NCBI RefSeq assembly: GCF_900964775.1
Contig: NC_041812.1
Location: 17,417,334-17,481,333, forward strand
DNA from: Scleropages formosus
Taxonomy: Eukaryota > Chordata > Actinopteri > Osteoglossiformes > Osteoglossidae
Direction: 5' to 3'
Length of the DNA stretch: 64,000 bases
Position 1 is the first letter of the stretch. Each line of letters begins with the position of its first letter. The position numbers were made by a program, and so were the translations under genes. The notes beneath the pieces were generated by a model that saw only the letters and a program-made list of their open reading frames with translations, was not told the origin of the DNA and searched no databases. Shown here piece after piece: positions 44,001 to 53,853 of this stretch.

Positions 44001-45660
44001 ACTAACAGAAGATACGAAACGCATGCCGCTTTTTGTTCTCTGCATGTTTGATATAGCGGCCTGTTTTTGCAGTCTGACAGGTTCTCTTGCTCTTTCCGAA
44101 AGCACACCATTACACAAATTAACACAAAAATTTGCAGTTTACAAATATTTCACTTTCGTAATGCAAATATACTCAGACATGCGCTCTTACTCATGGACAC
44201 ATCCTTTTATACACTGTTGCTCAACACGGAAACTAATTCCCTCAGTAAGGCTGTGCGAAGCAGCTCTAGCATGTGGATCAACATGCAGTGTTTGTGTGTC
44301 CAAACCTGTTGGTGTGTGTGGAATATGTCATGTAATCGAATTGCTTTTGAAATGGTCCTACATAGAAAATTAGCTTCTTGGTAAGTGTGTGTGTGTGTTT
44401 GGTGAGAAAGAAAAAGGCAAATGAGATGAAAGATGTACCAAACTGAAAGGGGAAGTGTCTATTTGAGCACAGCCTCACTGAGCTGCAGTGTTAAATTACA
44501 GATGATCTGTACCATAGGACAACATGGTAGCACAGCCAGCAGTGCTGGTCTACTCCCAACACCCTCAATGCTCCAGGGTTTCAATGCTGCTTCTCAACCT
44601 AATTTCATATGTGGTCCTAACATGGTGATTAAAACTACATAAAATAACACAGTGCACCACAACAATTATGTCTGCACATTTTGTCTCCTTTGTGAATATT
44701 GAACTATGAGTGGACATTTGTGTGAATATGAAGTGTAGTTAGGGTGAGAAGTCCATTCTTATGTCGTGGTTCCCCCAGCTCATGTGGCAAACTTCATCTA
44801 CACAGGAAGACTGTACCTTGCTTACTACTAACTAGAAGCTACAAACCAAAGTTTCCATGTTTACAGTAGTTACCTTATTTACCCTAGTTACCTTCTCCTG
44901 CACATCTGCTCGTCACAGATACTTCATGACCATATAGGGCTGTGAAGAGAAGGGTACTGACTGAGAAGGAAGAAGGGAGAAGGAGAAAAAAAAGAAAAAA
45001 CCACAGAAACCCCATGTCTCAACTTGCAGAGTGGCACAGCAAGAGGCTGCCTGAAGTACTAGCTACCTTCAGTCAAGAATACCTTTCAGTAGGATTGTAG
45101 TATTTACAGAGGGTTTGCACCATACATGAAATTACGTTAAAGCCACCCAGAGAGTGTAGGTTTACTCGGCCGCTCGTTTCATACTGGAACGTCATAATAA
45201 TGAGTATGGCACTGAGGAATATAGCATTTCGTGACGGACCTTTCTTCGTTTTCTTTCCAGTATCAATAACTGATGTCCAGCGCGGGGTTGCAGTGGTGTG
45301 GAACCTATTATGAAAACACACGGTGCAAGACTAGACAATCATACACACACAGACACACACGGAATGGGCAGTTTGGAGGCACCAGGTCACCCGAAACGCG
45401 TCTTTGGAAGTAGAGCAGCTGCAGCAATGAAGGATCCCACCACTGCATTAGCGCAGAACGACAGCAGATACTCAATTGCTGTTTGTAAACGGGTGTAAAA
45501 CCTTTCCGCCAGCTGAATTAACATGCCATAAAATAAGTGACTTGAACGGCTATAAAACTCAAGTAGTGGTGTGTGTACCGTAGGCTACTTGTAACGCGTC
45601 AGGGGCCGTCCTCACACTTACTTCACGCACAATCCAAGGTACCGCCTGACTATCTGCGCT
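41000..45660. other. cotl1-meak7 intergenic, left part, nothing recognised
   Basis: No splice-compatible coding segment and no identified repeat in about 4.6 kb. One G-rich block at 42,120-42,260 includes a quadruplex-type motif at 42167-42194 (four G runs with loops of six, four and five bases). The remaining open frames look like chance. Confidence 0.45.
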
Positions 45661-45664
45661 CCCG

Positions 45665-45855
45665 ACCACGCCCTACATTACATTTATACTGCATTAATAT
45701 TACATTTGTTCGCCTCGCTGAAGCTTTTCTTCAAAGCAATCTACAGCGTTACACTACCTACGGTGATTTACCCGTTCATACAGGTTGGTCACTTATGCTG
45801 GAACAACTGTAAGGTAAGTAGCTAGAGGACCTTAACCAGCAGCCATGTCATCTCT
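45665..45855 (-). mobile_element. SINE family D, reverse
   Basis: Tail in reverse (GAAGCTTTTCTTCAAAGCAA) followed by ACGGTGATTTACCCGTTCAT and a decayed head. Same arrangement as the 23.2-kb copy. Confidence 0.6.
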
Positions 45856-46501
45856 GTCCTCATGCAGAGTGCCTGTTTGCAGGAGAGCACAATGTGAGGG
45901 CCTCGCGCAGCTCTGGCGCCATAAAACCATGACATGGTGCCACGCTGCCAAGCATCTAAATCTGGACATTCTCCCCTAAGTGCCTCTGCACTCTCTGTCA
46001 GAATCTGTCACCAGGGATTCTAGCTATCAAACTTGCCTAATTCCTCCTCCGTACTGATGAGGAATTTAAAAGAAAGGCAAACCATTTGGAAATCATATTG
46101 ACGATATGAACATTACTGCACCAATACTGTTCTGAATGTAATGTAAACATTGCCTGTTAGTAATTTTGTGTACGAGATACATGTAGAAATGTAACTTCTT
46201 TATCGCTGGACTAGAACAAAAGGAAGCGACAGCGTCATTTCGCGCGCTGGAGCGACGATGGAGCAATATGCGCACGGCCTTCGCGCTGATAACACACCCA
46301 GCCCGCGGCACGGTAAATCTTATGCCCTTAAAAGGCGTTTTTCATCGCTCGCTCTTCACAGGAGAGGAACACCAAGCCGCGCGCGAACACGCGCCCTCGG
46401 TGTCGCGCGCTGCCCTGTCGCGAGGCGCCCTCGCGTGGCCACAGCAGGTACAGCTTTGAATACACATTGGGCGGAAAAATAAAATGTTTTCATTGATCTG
46501 A

Positions 46502-46711
46502 GGTTGGGGGTGCGGTGGCGCAGTGGGTTGGACCGCAGTCCTGCTGTCTGGTGGGTCTGGGGTTCGAGTCCCGCTTGGGGTACCTTGCGACGGACTGGCG
46601 TCCCGTCCTGGGTGTGTCCCCTTCCCCCTCCGGCCTTGCGCCCTGTGTTGCCGGGTAGGCTCCGGTTCCCCGTGACCCCGTAAGGGACAAGCGGTTCTGA
46701 AAATGTGTGTG
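46502..46711 (+). mobile_element. SINE family A, full-length, with target-site duplication
   Basis: Complete head (GGGGGTGCGGTGGCGCAGTG), B-box GGGGTTCGAGTCCCGC and (GT)n end. Flanked by TGATCTGA at 46494-46501 and 46712-46719; the duplication may extend to 12 bp with one mismatch. Confidence 0.9.
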
Positions 46712-46847
46712 TGATCTGACGTTCTCCTCCAAAGCTTCTTACTATGATTTAATCGTTTACATAGCAGGGTACATTTTACTGAAGCAATTTAGTAAAAGTA
46801 CCTGGATCAGGGGAACTGCTGCAGTTTGTTTTGCTCATTAAATTTAC

Positions 46848-47110
46848 ATTCATTTATTTAGCAGACACTTTTCTCCAAAGCGACTTCCAATGGATACTAT
46901 GTAGTTTTAAGCCCACACACCTTATTCACCAAGGTGACATACACTGCTAGATACACTACTTGCACTGGGTCACTCATTCATACATCAGTGGAACACACAT
47001 GCTGTTCAGGTTCACCCATAGTGAACAGCATGTCTTTGGACTGTGGGAGGAAACCAGAGTACTCGGAGGAAACCCATGCAGACACGGGGAGAACATGCAA
47101 ATTCCCCACA
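46848..47110 (-). mobile_element. SINE family B, reverse, with internal inversion
   Basis: Tail in reverse (TTCATTTATTTAGCAGACAC, TTCTCCAAAGCGACTTCCAA), then the body (GGACTGTGGGAGGAAACC) at the right. Between them the expected reverse sequence is replaced by a forward piece, giving a perfect 12-bp inverted repeat at 46997-47008 and 47022-47033. Confidence 0.8.
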
Positions 47111-47317
47111 GAGTTTTTCATTAGAGTAATGTGTTTCTCTGGACTGCGCTGAATTACGCGTATAACTTTTTCTTACATTTCTGACTTAAGCAAGGTTTCC
47201 TCAGAAAAGAAAACAGAGGAAGAAAATCAAACTTTTAAAATCCTCTTTCTGCGGTGACACGTACAAATGTGCAGAAGGAAGTAGACCGACTTCTGATTAA
47301 ATATGTCATTAATTTTG

Positions 47318-47530
47318 GGGGCAGCAGTCGTATGTAGAGTCGTTGTTTTGAAGTTTTTGGGTTCGAAACCTGCTTCTAGTGGTAGCCTACACTTCATCAG
47401 TTTACCCTGAACTGAAAAAGCAAGAGCACGCAATTTGTACAAATGAAATAAGTAAATGATTGTACAATGTATTTGAAACTGTAAACCGCCTTAGGCAGAG
47501 GCGTCGGCAAATTACATCCCATTTTTGTAG
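47318..47530 (+). mobile_element. SINE family D
   Basis: Head with GGGTTCGAAACCTGCTTCTA and a tail with ACTGTAAACCGCCTTAGGCA. Diverged, with no obvious target-site duplication. Confidence 0.6.
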
Positions 47531-47629
47531 TTTTTACATTAAAACGTGTGATAAAACGTTTCAAGAGAGAGAGTCAAATAAGCATGTTGAAAGATGAATA
47601 TTATTAGACGAAGCTGAACATTATAACCG

Positions 47630-47950
47630 CACGGTGGCGCAGCGGCAGAGCTGCGAGCTCACCGCTTTGGGCTGAGCGTTCCGAGTGGGTTTCAGTGCAG
47701 CTGTCTGTGCCGAATGTGCGTGTTCTTCCTATGATCGCGTTGGTTTCCTCCCACAGTGCAAAGGTGAATTTGTGAGACTAAACTGCATGTAGCCTACATG
47801 ACGATCATGTGTCTGTATGTGAGTATGCCAACCCTGTGAAGGACTGGCGTCCCGCCCACGGTGCACCCTGCCTAGGCTTGTTTTTATGTTTCCAGGATAG
47901 GGTCCGGATCACTGCGACCCTGACGCGAATAACCGGTTAACCATAGCAGT
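47630..47950 (+). mobile_element. SINE family C, near full-length
   Basis: Head GCACGGTGGCGCAGCGGCAG, body GTTTCCTCCCACAGTGCAAA, tail GGACTGGCGTCCCGCCCACG and TCACTGCGACCCTGACGCGA, then AACCGGTTAA. Good example of the family: head and body shared with B, 3' module shared with A. Confidence 0.8.
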
Positions 47951-48149
47951 GAATGAGCGACAGTGGTGAAGACTACAACTGTCCAATAACAAACGGTTTA
48001 TAACACTTTTATATGCCTAATTTAAACTATTAGAAAACGGTTGATGAGGAAAACTTAATCTTACAAAAAATTTTTTACAAATTAAAATTATTAAAATTAT
48101 GTACTTCGCAGCAAGTCGACGACTAGTAACAACATTCACTCTCTTCGTG

Positions 48150-48551
48150 AACGGTACTCTACAGACTGCAGCACAAGTAATACTCAGGGGTGTCCAATCG
48201 AATGTCCTCTCAGGATCCTGTCTTTCGATTGGTTGTTGGACTCGGTAAACCCGCCTTTTGGATTTGAATTTCTTTTTCTATTGGCGAAAACAGTCGTCAT
48301 TCTACTGGGTTATCGGAAGGAGTCTGTAAGTTTACGCCATACACAGTTCCCGGGAATGTGAACTGAATTTACAGCGGCGTTGCTAAGTCTAAGGTTTGCG
48401 CTTCACAGTTATATGACAGTCTGAATAATTAATGACTGCGACACTATCAACGCGATATCACGCTTGTTTAGCAGCTAGTAGTATGTAGAAAATTATACGA
48501 TGTGCGACCGACACTGAGTCTGCTCTGTGACTGTCAGTACGGTGCAGCGCC
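48150..48551 (+). promoter_or_regulatory. meak7: meak7 promoter region
   Basis: Three CCAAT-type pentamers lie within 91 bp: CCAAT at 48194-48198 and ATTGG at 48228-48232 and 48280-48284. The last is fused to an E2F-like TTGGCGAAAA, with a TTTGAA (CHR-like) near 48,264. This suggests NF-Y-driven transcription starting about 48.3-48.5 kb. Sites are seen; factor binding is inference. Confidence 0.4.
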
Positions 48552-51500
48552 ATGGGAAACACCGAGAGCGCGCAACTGCAGCAGCGCCTCTCCCGCTTCC
48601 GGCCAGACGAGCGGAACCTGCTGGACGGCGCGTTCGACCGCCTGCGCGAGCCGCCAAGTGGAGCAGCCGCGGGGCATTCTGGGAAGGTTCTCACCCTCGA
48701 CGCTCTGAAGGTGAGACGGAGGATCCTGAGTGTTACCGCTGAACCTTCCAACATTCACGCAGCTGCATAAATGGTGCAGAAAAGCCAATTTTTTCCACAG
48801 AAATGCCTGTGTTTGGCAGTGTCCCCCCGCATTTCTCCATGTGATGTCATATTATGTTTATCGAACATTTTTTGTACTCTACTGTCTACACTTATTTTCC
48901 ACAGAACAGGATCCCACGCCTAAAAATAAAATTCACTATAGCAGCATATGGAAATAAGTGCGCTTTGCTTCACTTAATGTTTCTTAGACTGAATAGAGTG
49001 GAATTTTTGTGTTATACAGTTAATTTTTCCCAGTGCACCAAAGCAGAATTGTACTGTTTTGAAATCCCAACACATTGCAGACCTCTTCCTCAATGTGACC
49101 ACTTTAACTGCGGTAGGAACATGTCCCCCCAAGGCTTCCAACTTAAGACATGGTGTTTGTTGAGGCGTAATTTGTTATACTTCATGATGATAGCGCAAAA
49201 TAAAGTACTCAGTGATTTTTTTTTTTTTTTTTTTTTTCCTGTAAAAGTTTGTTTTGTAAGCAGGTGTAAAAACAATGTTTCCCTTTGACTTCACTAGATC
49301 ACTTAGATGTGTTTGGGATTTTCATATAATGTACTGTATGGGTCTGGATGAGCAGAGTTTCTGGACTGTCTTTGTGTGGTCTGTTTAAAATGCCTGTGTG
49401 CTTATGATATTGGTCTTTCGGTCCTGTTCCCACTTGAGTTCCTGCCGTCCATGTGCCCCCCTCTTGCAGGCCAATACAGAAGGTGTGGCCTCAGCCTCCA
49501 TGACCTCTCGGCTGTTTGAGGCCATGCGCAGCACGGACCCAGGTAGTGCAGCGCCCCTTCATGGAGGGGTAACACATGAGCAGCTTCTCATATTCCTCTC
49601 AGATGTGCTACGTGGTACTGCGGTGGAGCGTGCGCCACTCATCAGGGTGATGAGCGGCGGGGCAACTGGAGGCGTCACGGGATGTGCCCAGATCAGAGAG
49701 GTTTGTGCCGCTTTAAAATACTACAGGTCAGTTACATTTGACTGGGGCAGCAGATTGAAAAGTGATTCGGCCTGTCCCCTTGCAGCCACAGGGTCCCAGG
49801 TTTGAATGCCTGTGAGATACGTTAGTGTTGTATTGCATGTGTCAGTGAGCTTCAGATCTTTTAGCCATGGTGGTAGTATTTAAGGCTCTGTTTAAGAACA
49901 TTTGTGAATAATTGAAATGTGTACGTGCATATCTGTATGTGAAGGTTAAAGACGTGCTTGTGCTGCATTTCCTGTTGCAGTTTCTGGAGGACCTCCTGTC
50001 AGCGGTGGTCCATATCCTTGTTCTCAGGGGGCAGTTGCAGGGCTGGAAGCCAGAATTCATGGGTGACAGTGATCAGGGGGTCAAACTGCTAGCTGAACAA
50101 TTAACATCAGAGCTGAAATGCACAGGTAAGGAGGGCACAGCTAGACAGACACAGGTGTGAGGGACAAGTGAGCTTTGCAGATAAATCATTTCATTGGAAC
50201 ACGTCTGTGGCTCGGTGGTCCATAATGTGTGCTTTTGTTCAACAAGATAGTTTTTTTTTTTTTTTTTTTCTGATAGGATCTATTGCTGTACATAAGAATC
50301 AATTGTCTCAGTTTGTCTGTTTCCTCCATATTAAAACGTTTAGTGAATTCTTTTCCGAGAAGGAACACTACAGTTGTTGTTATGTTTTCTTAGTTGTTTG
50401 CCATTGGAGTAAAACTTTATTGCAACTCATTTTGCACTGCAGTATTAAACAGTTTTACCTTTTAGATTCGTCATTATGGATTTCTTTCCTTATGCAAAAA
50501 TACACAGATACCATTCTCCCCGCTTACCTGTACAATTACCTGTCCCACAGATCAGCAGACCTGCGACCTTCCGTGTCTTGAGGACTGGCTTTTCCGGACA
50601 TCAGCCGTGTCCCTCTACCTGGAGTATCTGACCATTGAGGGGCTGGGAGTGCGTCTTCCTTCACGGCCCCCTCTTGTCCTCCTGCCACTATGTCAGGACA
50701 CGCCTTGGGGTGAGCTGCGCTCCCTCATGAGCTTGCCTTTGCTCCTCTTCCTAGCACCACAGCTACCCAGAGCCCAGAGCGCCATCTGGAGGCTCCTGTT
50801 CTCCACACGGCTACATGGCGAGAGCTTCACCCGCTTGGTGGGCAACTGTGTCCGCCGGGGACCAACCTTACTGCTGTTGCGGGATACCCACGGCTACACG
50901 TTTGGGGGCTTTGCCTCCCATAGCTGGGAAACAAAGCCACAGTTCCAGGGTGAGACTCTGAAGTGAGGTGAGGTGTGTTGGGGTTGGGTGGGGCTTTCCT
51001 GATCACCTGAGTTTAAGGGTTAACAGTTTACATTTAAATTTTTGATTGAAGTGCAGTAAAGGATACTTACTGCTATTTAATATCAGAGAGACTCTTGTCC
51101 TGGGTGTGTCCTCTCCCCCTCCAGCCTTACGCCCCGTGTTGCCGGGTTAGGCTCCGGTTCCCCACGATCCCGTATGGGACAAGCGGTTCAGAAAGTGTGT
51201 GTGCGTGTGAGACTCTTGTGAAGGTTAATATTACTGGCTGCAGGTAGTGACTGCATTGTGTTGCTCTAGAACTGACTGCAGTACTGTTCTATGCTGCTGA
51301 CTGAATTTTTTTTTTTTTTTTTTATGTTGCAGACTGCAGTTTGTTTCTGTCTGCAGTGTGGTTTTGTGTTGCTGACTGCAGTGTGCATCTGCATCATTGA
51401 CTAGTTATCGTGGGGGGTGAATAAAGTGTGCTTCTGTACTGCAGAATGCAGTATCTGCAGTGTGTGTTTCGGTGACTGCAGTGAAATTCTCTGTAGCTGA

Positions 51501-52488
51501 CAAAGTGTGTATCTCTGTGCTGACTAATGGATGCCTGTGTCCTTGTGCACAGGAGACTCCAGGTGCTTCCTGTTCTCAGTGTTCCCCTCCCTCCGTGTGT
51601 ACAGTTGCACTGGATATAACCAGCACTACATGTACTTGAACCAGGGTCAGCAGACCATGCCCAATGGTCTGGTGAGTTTTATATTGTGTGCATACTGTGT
51701 AACAACAGAAAGCAGTGTTTCCCATTGTAATTATTGTATGTTTTTCCATGGCTCGCAGGGTATGGGTGGTCAGCATAACTATTTTGGCTTGTGGCTGGAC
51801 AGTGATTTTGGACGTGGCCATAGCCGGGCACGTCCGCGCTGTACAACGTACGGCAGTCCTCAGCTTTCCGCAGAAGAGGACTTTACAGTAGACAGCCTTG
51901 AGGTTTGGGGTGTGGGAGATCCTCCAGAGGATCACGAGCAGGTTAGTGTCACACCTTAAACCTTTTGTCCAGCTGTTAGCCCCCTTTTCTCTGTTTCTTT
52001 TTTTCAGTATCAGTCTGTTTGTCAGCCTTTCACCTACCCTGCTCACCTATGTTTACTTGTGTAGATCTGTTTTTTGCTACCTGTTTGTTCATACTCTTAT
52101 TGCTCTCTTATTTGTTTACTAGGAACTGGCAGTAGAAATACAACCATGGAAGCTAAGCTAGGGTTTCACTGTTTTGTCACTGTTTTCTTCGCTATCCGAT
52201 GACTTAAAGCAGTCGTTTTTAAGTAATTTCTGCAAGCAGATCTCTGCTTCAAATAAGTGGTTATTGTGATGACGTGAGCTGTGTGTTTCATACTTCTGCA
52301 TCAGGTGTGGCGAATGTGGTTGTAGGAAGTCTTCTAGTCACAGTTTTTGCTTCAACTGTGTGTTTCAGACTCGGGGGAAGAAGAGTGTGCTGGATGCAGA
52401 TCCTGAGGCTCAGGCTATGATTGAGATGGCTGGGAAAACCCTACACAGCCAGGGCCTCCGAGAGCCAGAGGAAGGAGACACAGACTGA
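48552..52488 (+). CDS. meak7: MEAK7 (TLD-domain-containing protein 1)
   Basis: TLDc-domain protein; the human orthologue sits at lysosomes and promotes an mTOR signalling branch. Exons: 48552-48710, 49470-49700, 49981-50125, 50551-50949, 51553-51671, 51759-51941, 52369-52488; 1,356 nt, 451 aa (human 456). The start MGNTESAQ is a consensus N-myristoylation signal (Gly2, Ser6), shared with human MGNSRS, and fixes the initiation codon. The TLDc region spans about 230-405, with landmarks WRLLFSTRLHGESF, FGGFASHSWE, CFLFSVFPSL, YMYLNQGQQTMPNGLGMGGQ and NYFGLWLD. The tail KKSVLDADPEAQA matches human. Residues 60-175 correspond to the EF-hand-like N-terminal half and are less conserved. All splice phases agree. 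Poly(A) signal AATAAA at 52777-52782, about 290 bp after the stop. Confidence 0.96.
51099..51208 (+). mobile_element. SINE family A, 5'-truncated, with target-site duplication, meak7 intron 4
   Basis: Only the 3' half is present (from TCCTGGGTGTGTCC to the GTGTGTGTGCGTGT tail), yet it is flanked by a perfect 11-bp repeat, GAGACTCTTGT, at 51088-51098 and 51209-51219. It therefore inserted already truncated, the hallmark of target-primed reverse transcription. Confidence 0.88.
51225..51535. repeat. Degenerate minisatellite with GACTGCAGT cores, meak7 intron 4
   Basis: About seven imperfect repeats of a roughly 35-45-bp unit built around (T)GACTGCAGTG, interspersed with GTGTG(C/T)TTCTGT-like segments and one T tract at about 51,307-51,323. 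It ends just upstream of the acceptor of the exon starting at 51553. Confidence 0.6.
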
Positions 52489-52776
52489 GAAAAGAGGACA
52501 ACTGGAAAACTGGGACAATAGCCCAATGAGGGATGACGCACTAGTCCTGCTCATGTGTCTGCAGCTGCGTTTTTGTCTGTGGTTTCTGTGGCTCAGTCAT
52601 CAGAAATGAAACACACATTCGCTGGCACTTTGTGAGCAGTGTTCATATGAGAATGTTAGAAATGTGTGTCCAGCACGTTTTGATTGGTGCACCTACTGAA
52701 ACTACAAAGGTAGCCGAATCAGATTCTTTATATACCCAGGATACTATTGGTTGAAGGTGTTTTGGAAGTGGTGAGG

Positions 52777-52782
52777 AATAAA
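52777..52782 (+). promoter_or_regulatory. meak7: meak7 poly(A) signal
   Basis: AATAAA about 290 bp after the stop codon, followed within 20-40 bp by a T/G-rich stretch (CCTGTTGTCTG, then TTGGTTTTTCTGTT). It is the only canonical signal in the predicted 3' UTR. Confidence 0.7.
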
Positions 52783-52809
52783 GAAGATCCTGTTGTCTGA
52801 AAATTCAAC

Positions 52810-53826
52810 ACGTGGTTGGTTTTTCTGTTAAACTATGCCAGGTATCAGAAGTGCAATTGGTGCCACAAAACCCAAGCCACAATGAGTTGAGCATGTGGTC
52901 ACACAATTCTACCTGTTTTTACTAGCCTCTCAAAGCTGCCCATCACACATCCATTGCCAGACCTGTTTTAAAAAGGTTGCTTAGAAATTGACAGTATGGG
53001 GTAAGTACTAATACTCAATGTTTATGTTGTTAGATTTCAGTAGTACTCGTCAAGATAATTTCCTTTAAAAAGCAAACAGATTAAGTCCTGTAACTGGAGA
53101 GAGGTTAGTTTTGTATGCCAATTTAAGTACATAGACAACCGTTTACAAAGTTATGTAAGTTAGGTATCAACACATAAGTGTTACCCGCAGAGTGTGAAAA
53201 TGTAATGGGGGAAAGATAGACCAGGACATTTAAGTTACATGTCAGATTTACACAAGTTTATTTTTGATGCTAAGATTTGAAGACATGCAAAGTACATTTT
53301 GGCGATGGAGTTTGTCATTTTTCAAGACTGGTTTTAATTTTTATTGTAGTTCTGTTTTGAAAATCGGATCTTGGGAATTCTGATAAGCAACAGTAACGTA
53401 TGGATGTCACTGTACTGTTTTAGCATTAGTACAATATAGTAATACAATAATTATTTTTGAAACATGAAAAATTGCTTGAATTGTTAACATATGTATTGCG
53501 AACTGCATAACATGCCATTTATTCAAAATTGTCTGATATAAAATTAACTGTACGTCTAAATTTACATACATCTCTGGCAGAAGTACAACAATTCTATATA
53601 AAGAATTATATCAAATTAGCGGAAGACAATTTTAAAATAATTTTTATGAGCCCAGTTAATCCATCCAGCTCGTGGAAGACCTGAAGCTCATCCGTGACTT
53701 CCTAAAATAAGACTCTCAACTCACTCATGTTGCCTTTGTTCCAGACAGCCTAAGACTTTATCCATATATACCGTATCGTTATTTAGATTTCTAGAAAGAA
53801 ATTCTAGTAGTGTGAGTATTATTTTC
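52810..53826. other. meak7-plcg2 intergenic / plcg2 5' region, unassigned
   Basis: AT-rich and without CpG density, so it does not look like a CpG-island promoter. The plcg2 coding exon opens after a splice-acceptor-like TATTATTTTCAG ending at 53827, so a non-coding exon should lie upstream, but I could not locate it. Confidence 0.4.
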
Positions 53827-53853
53827 AGGGAGCGCAATTTTGGAGCACCATGC

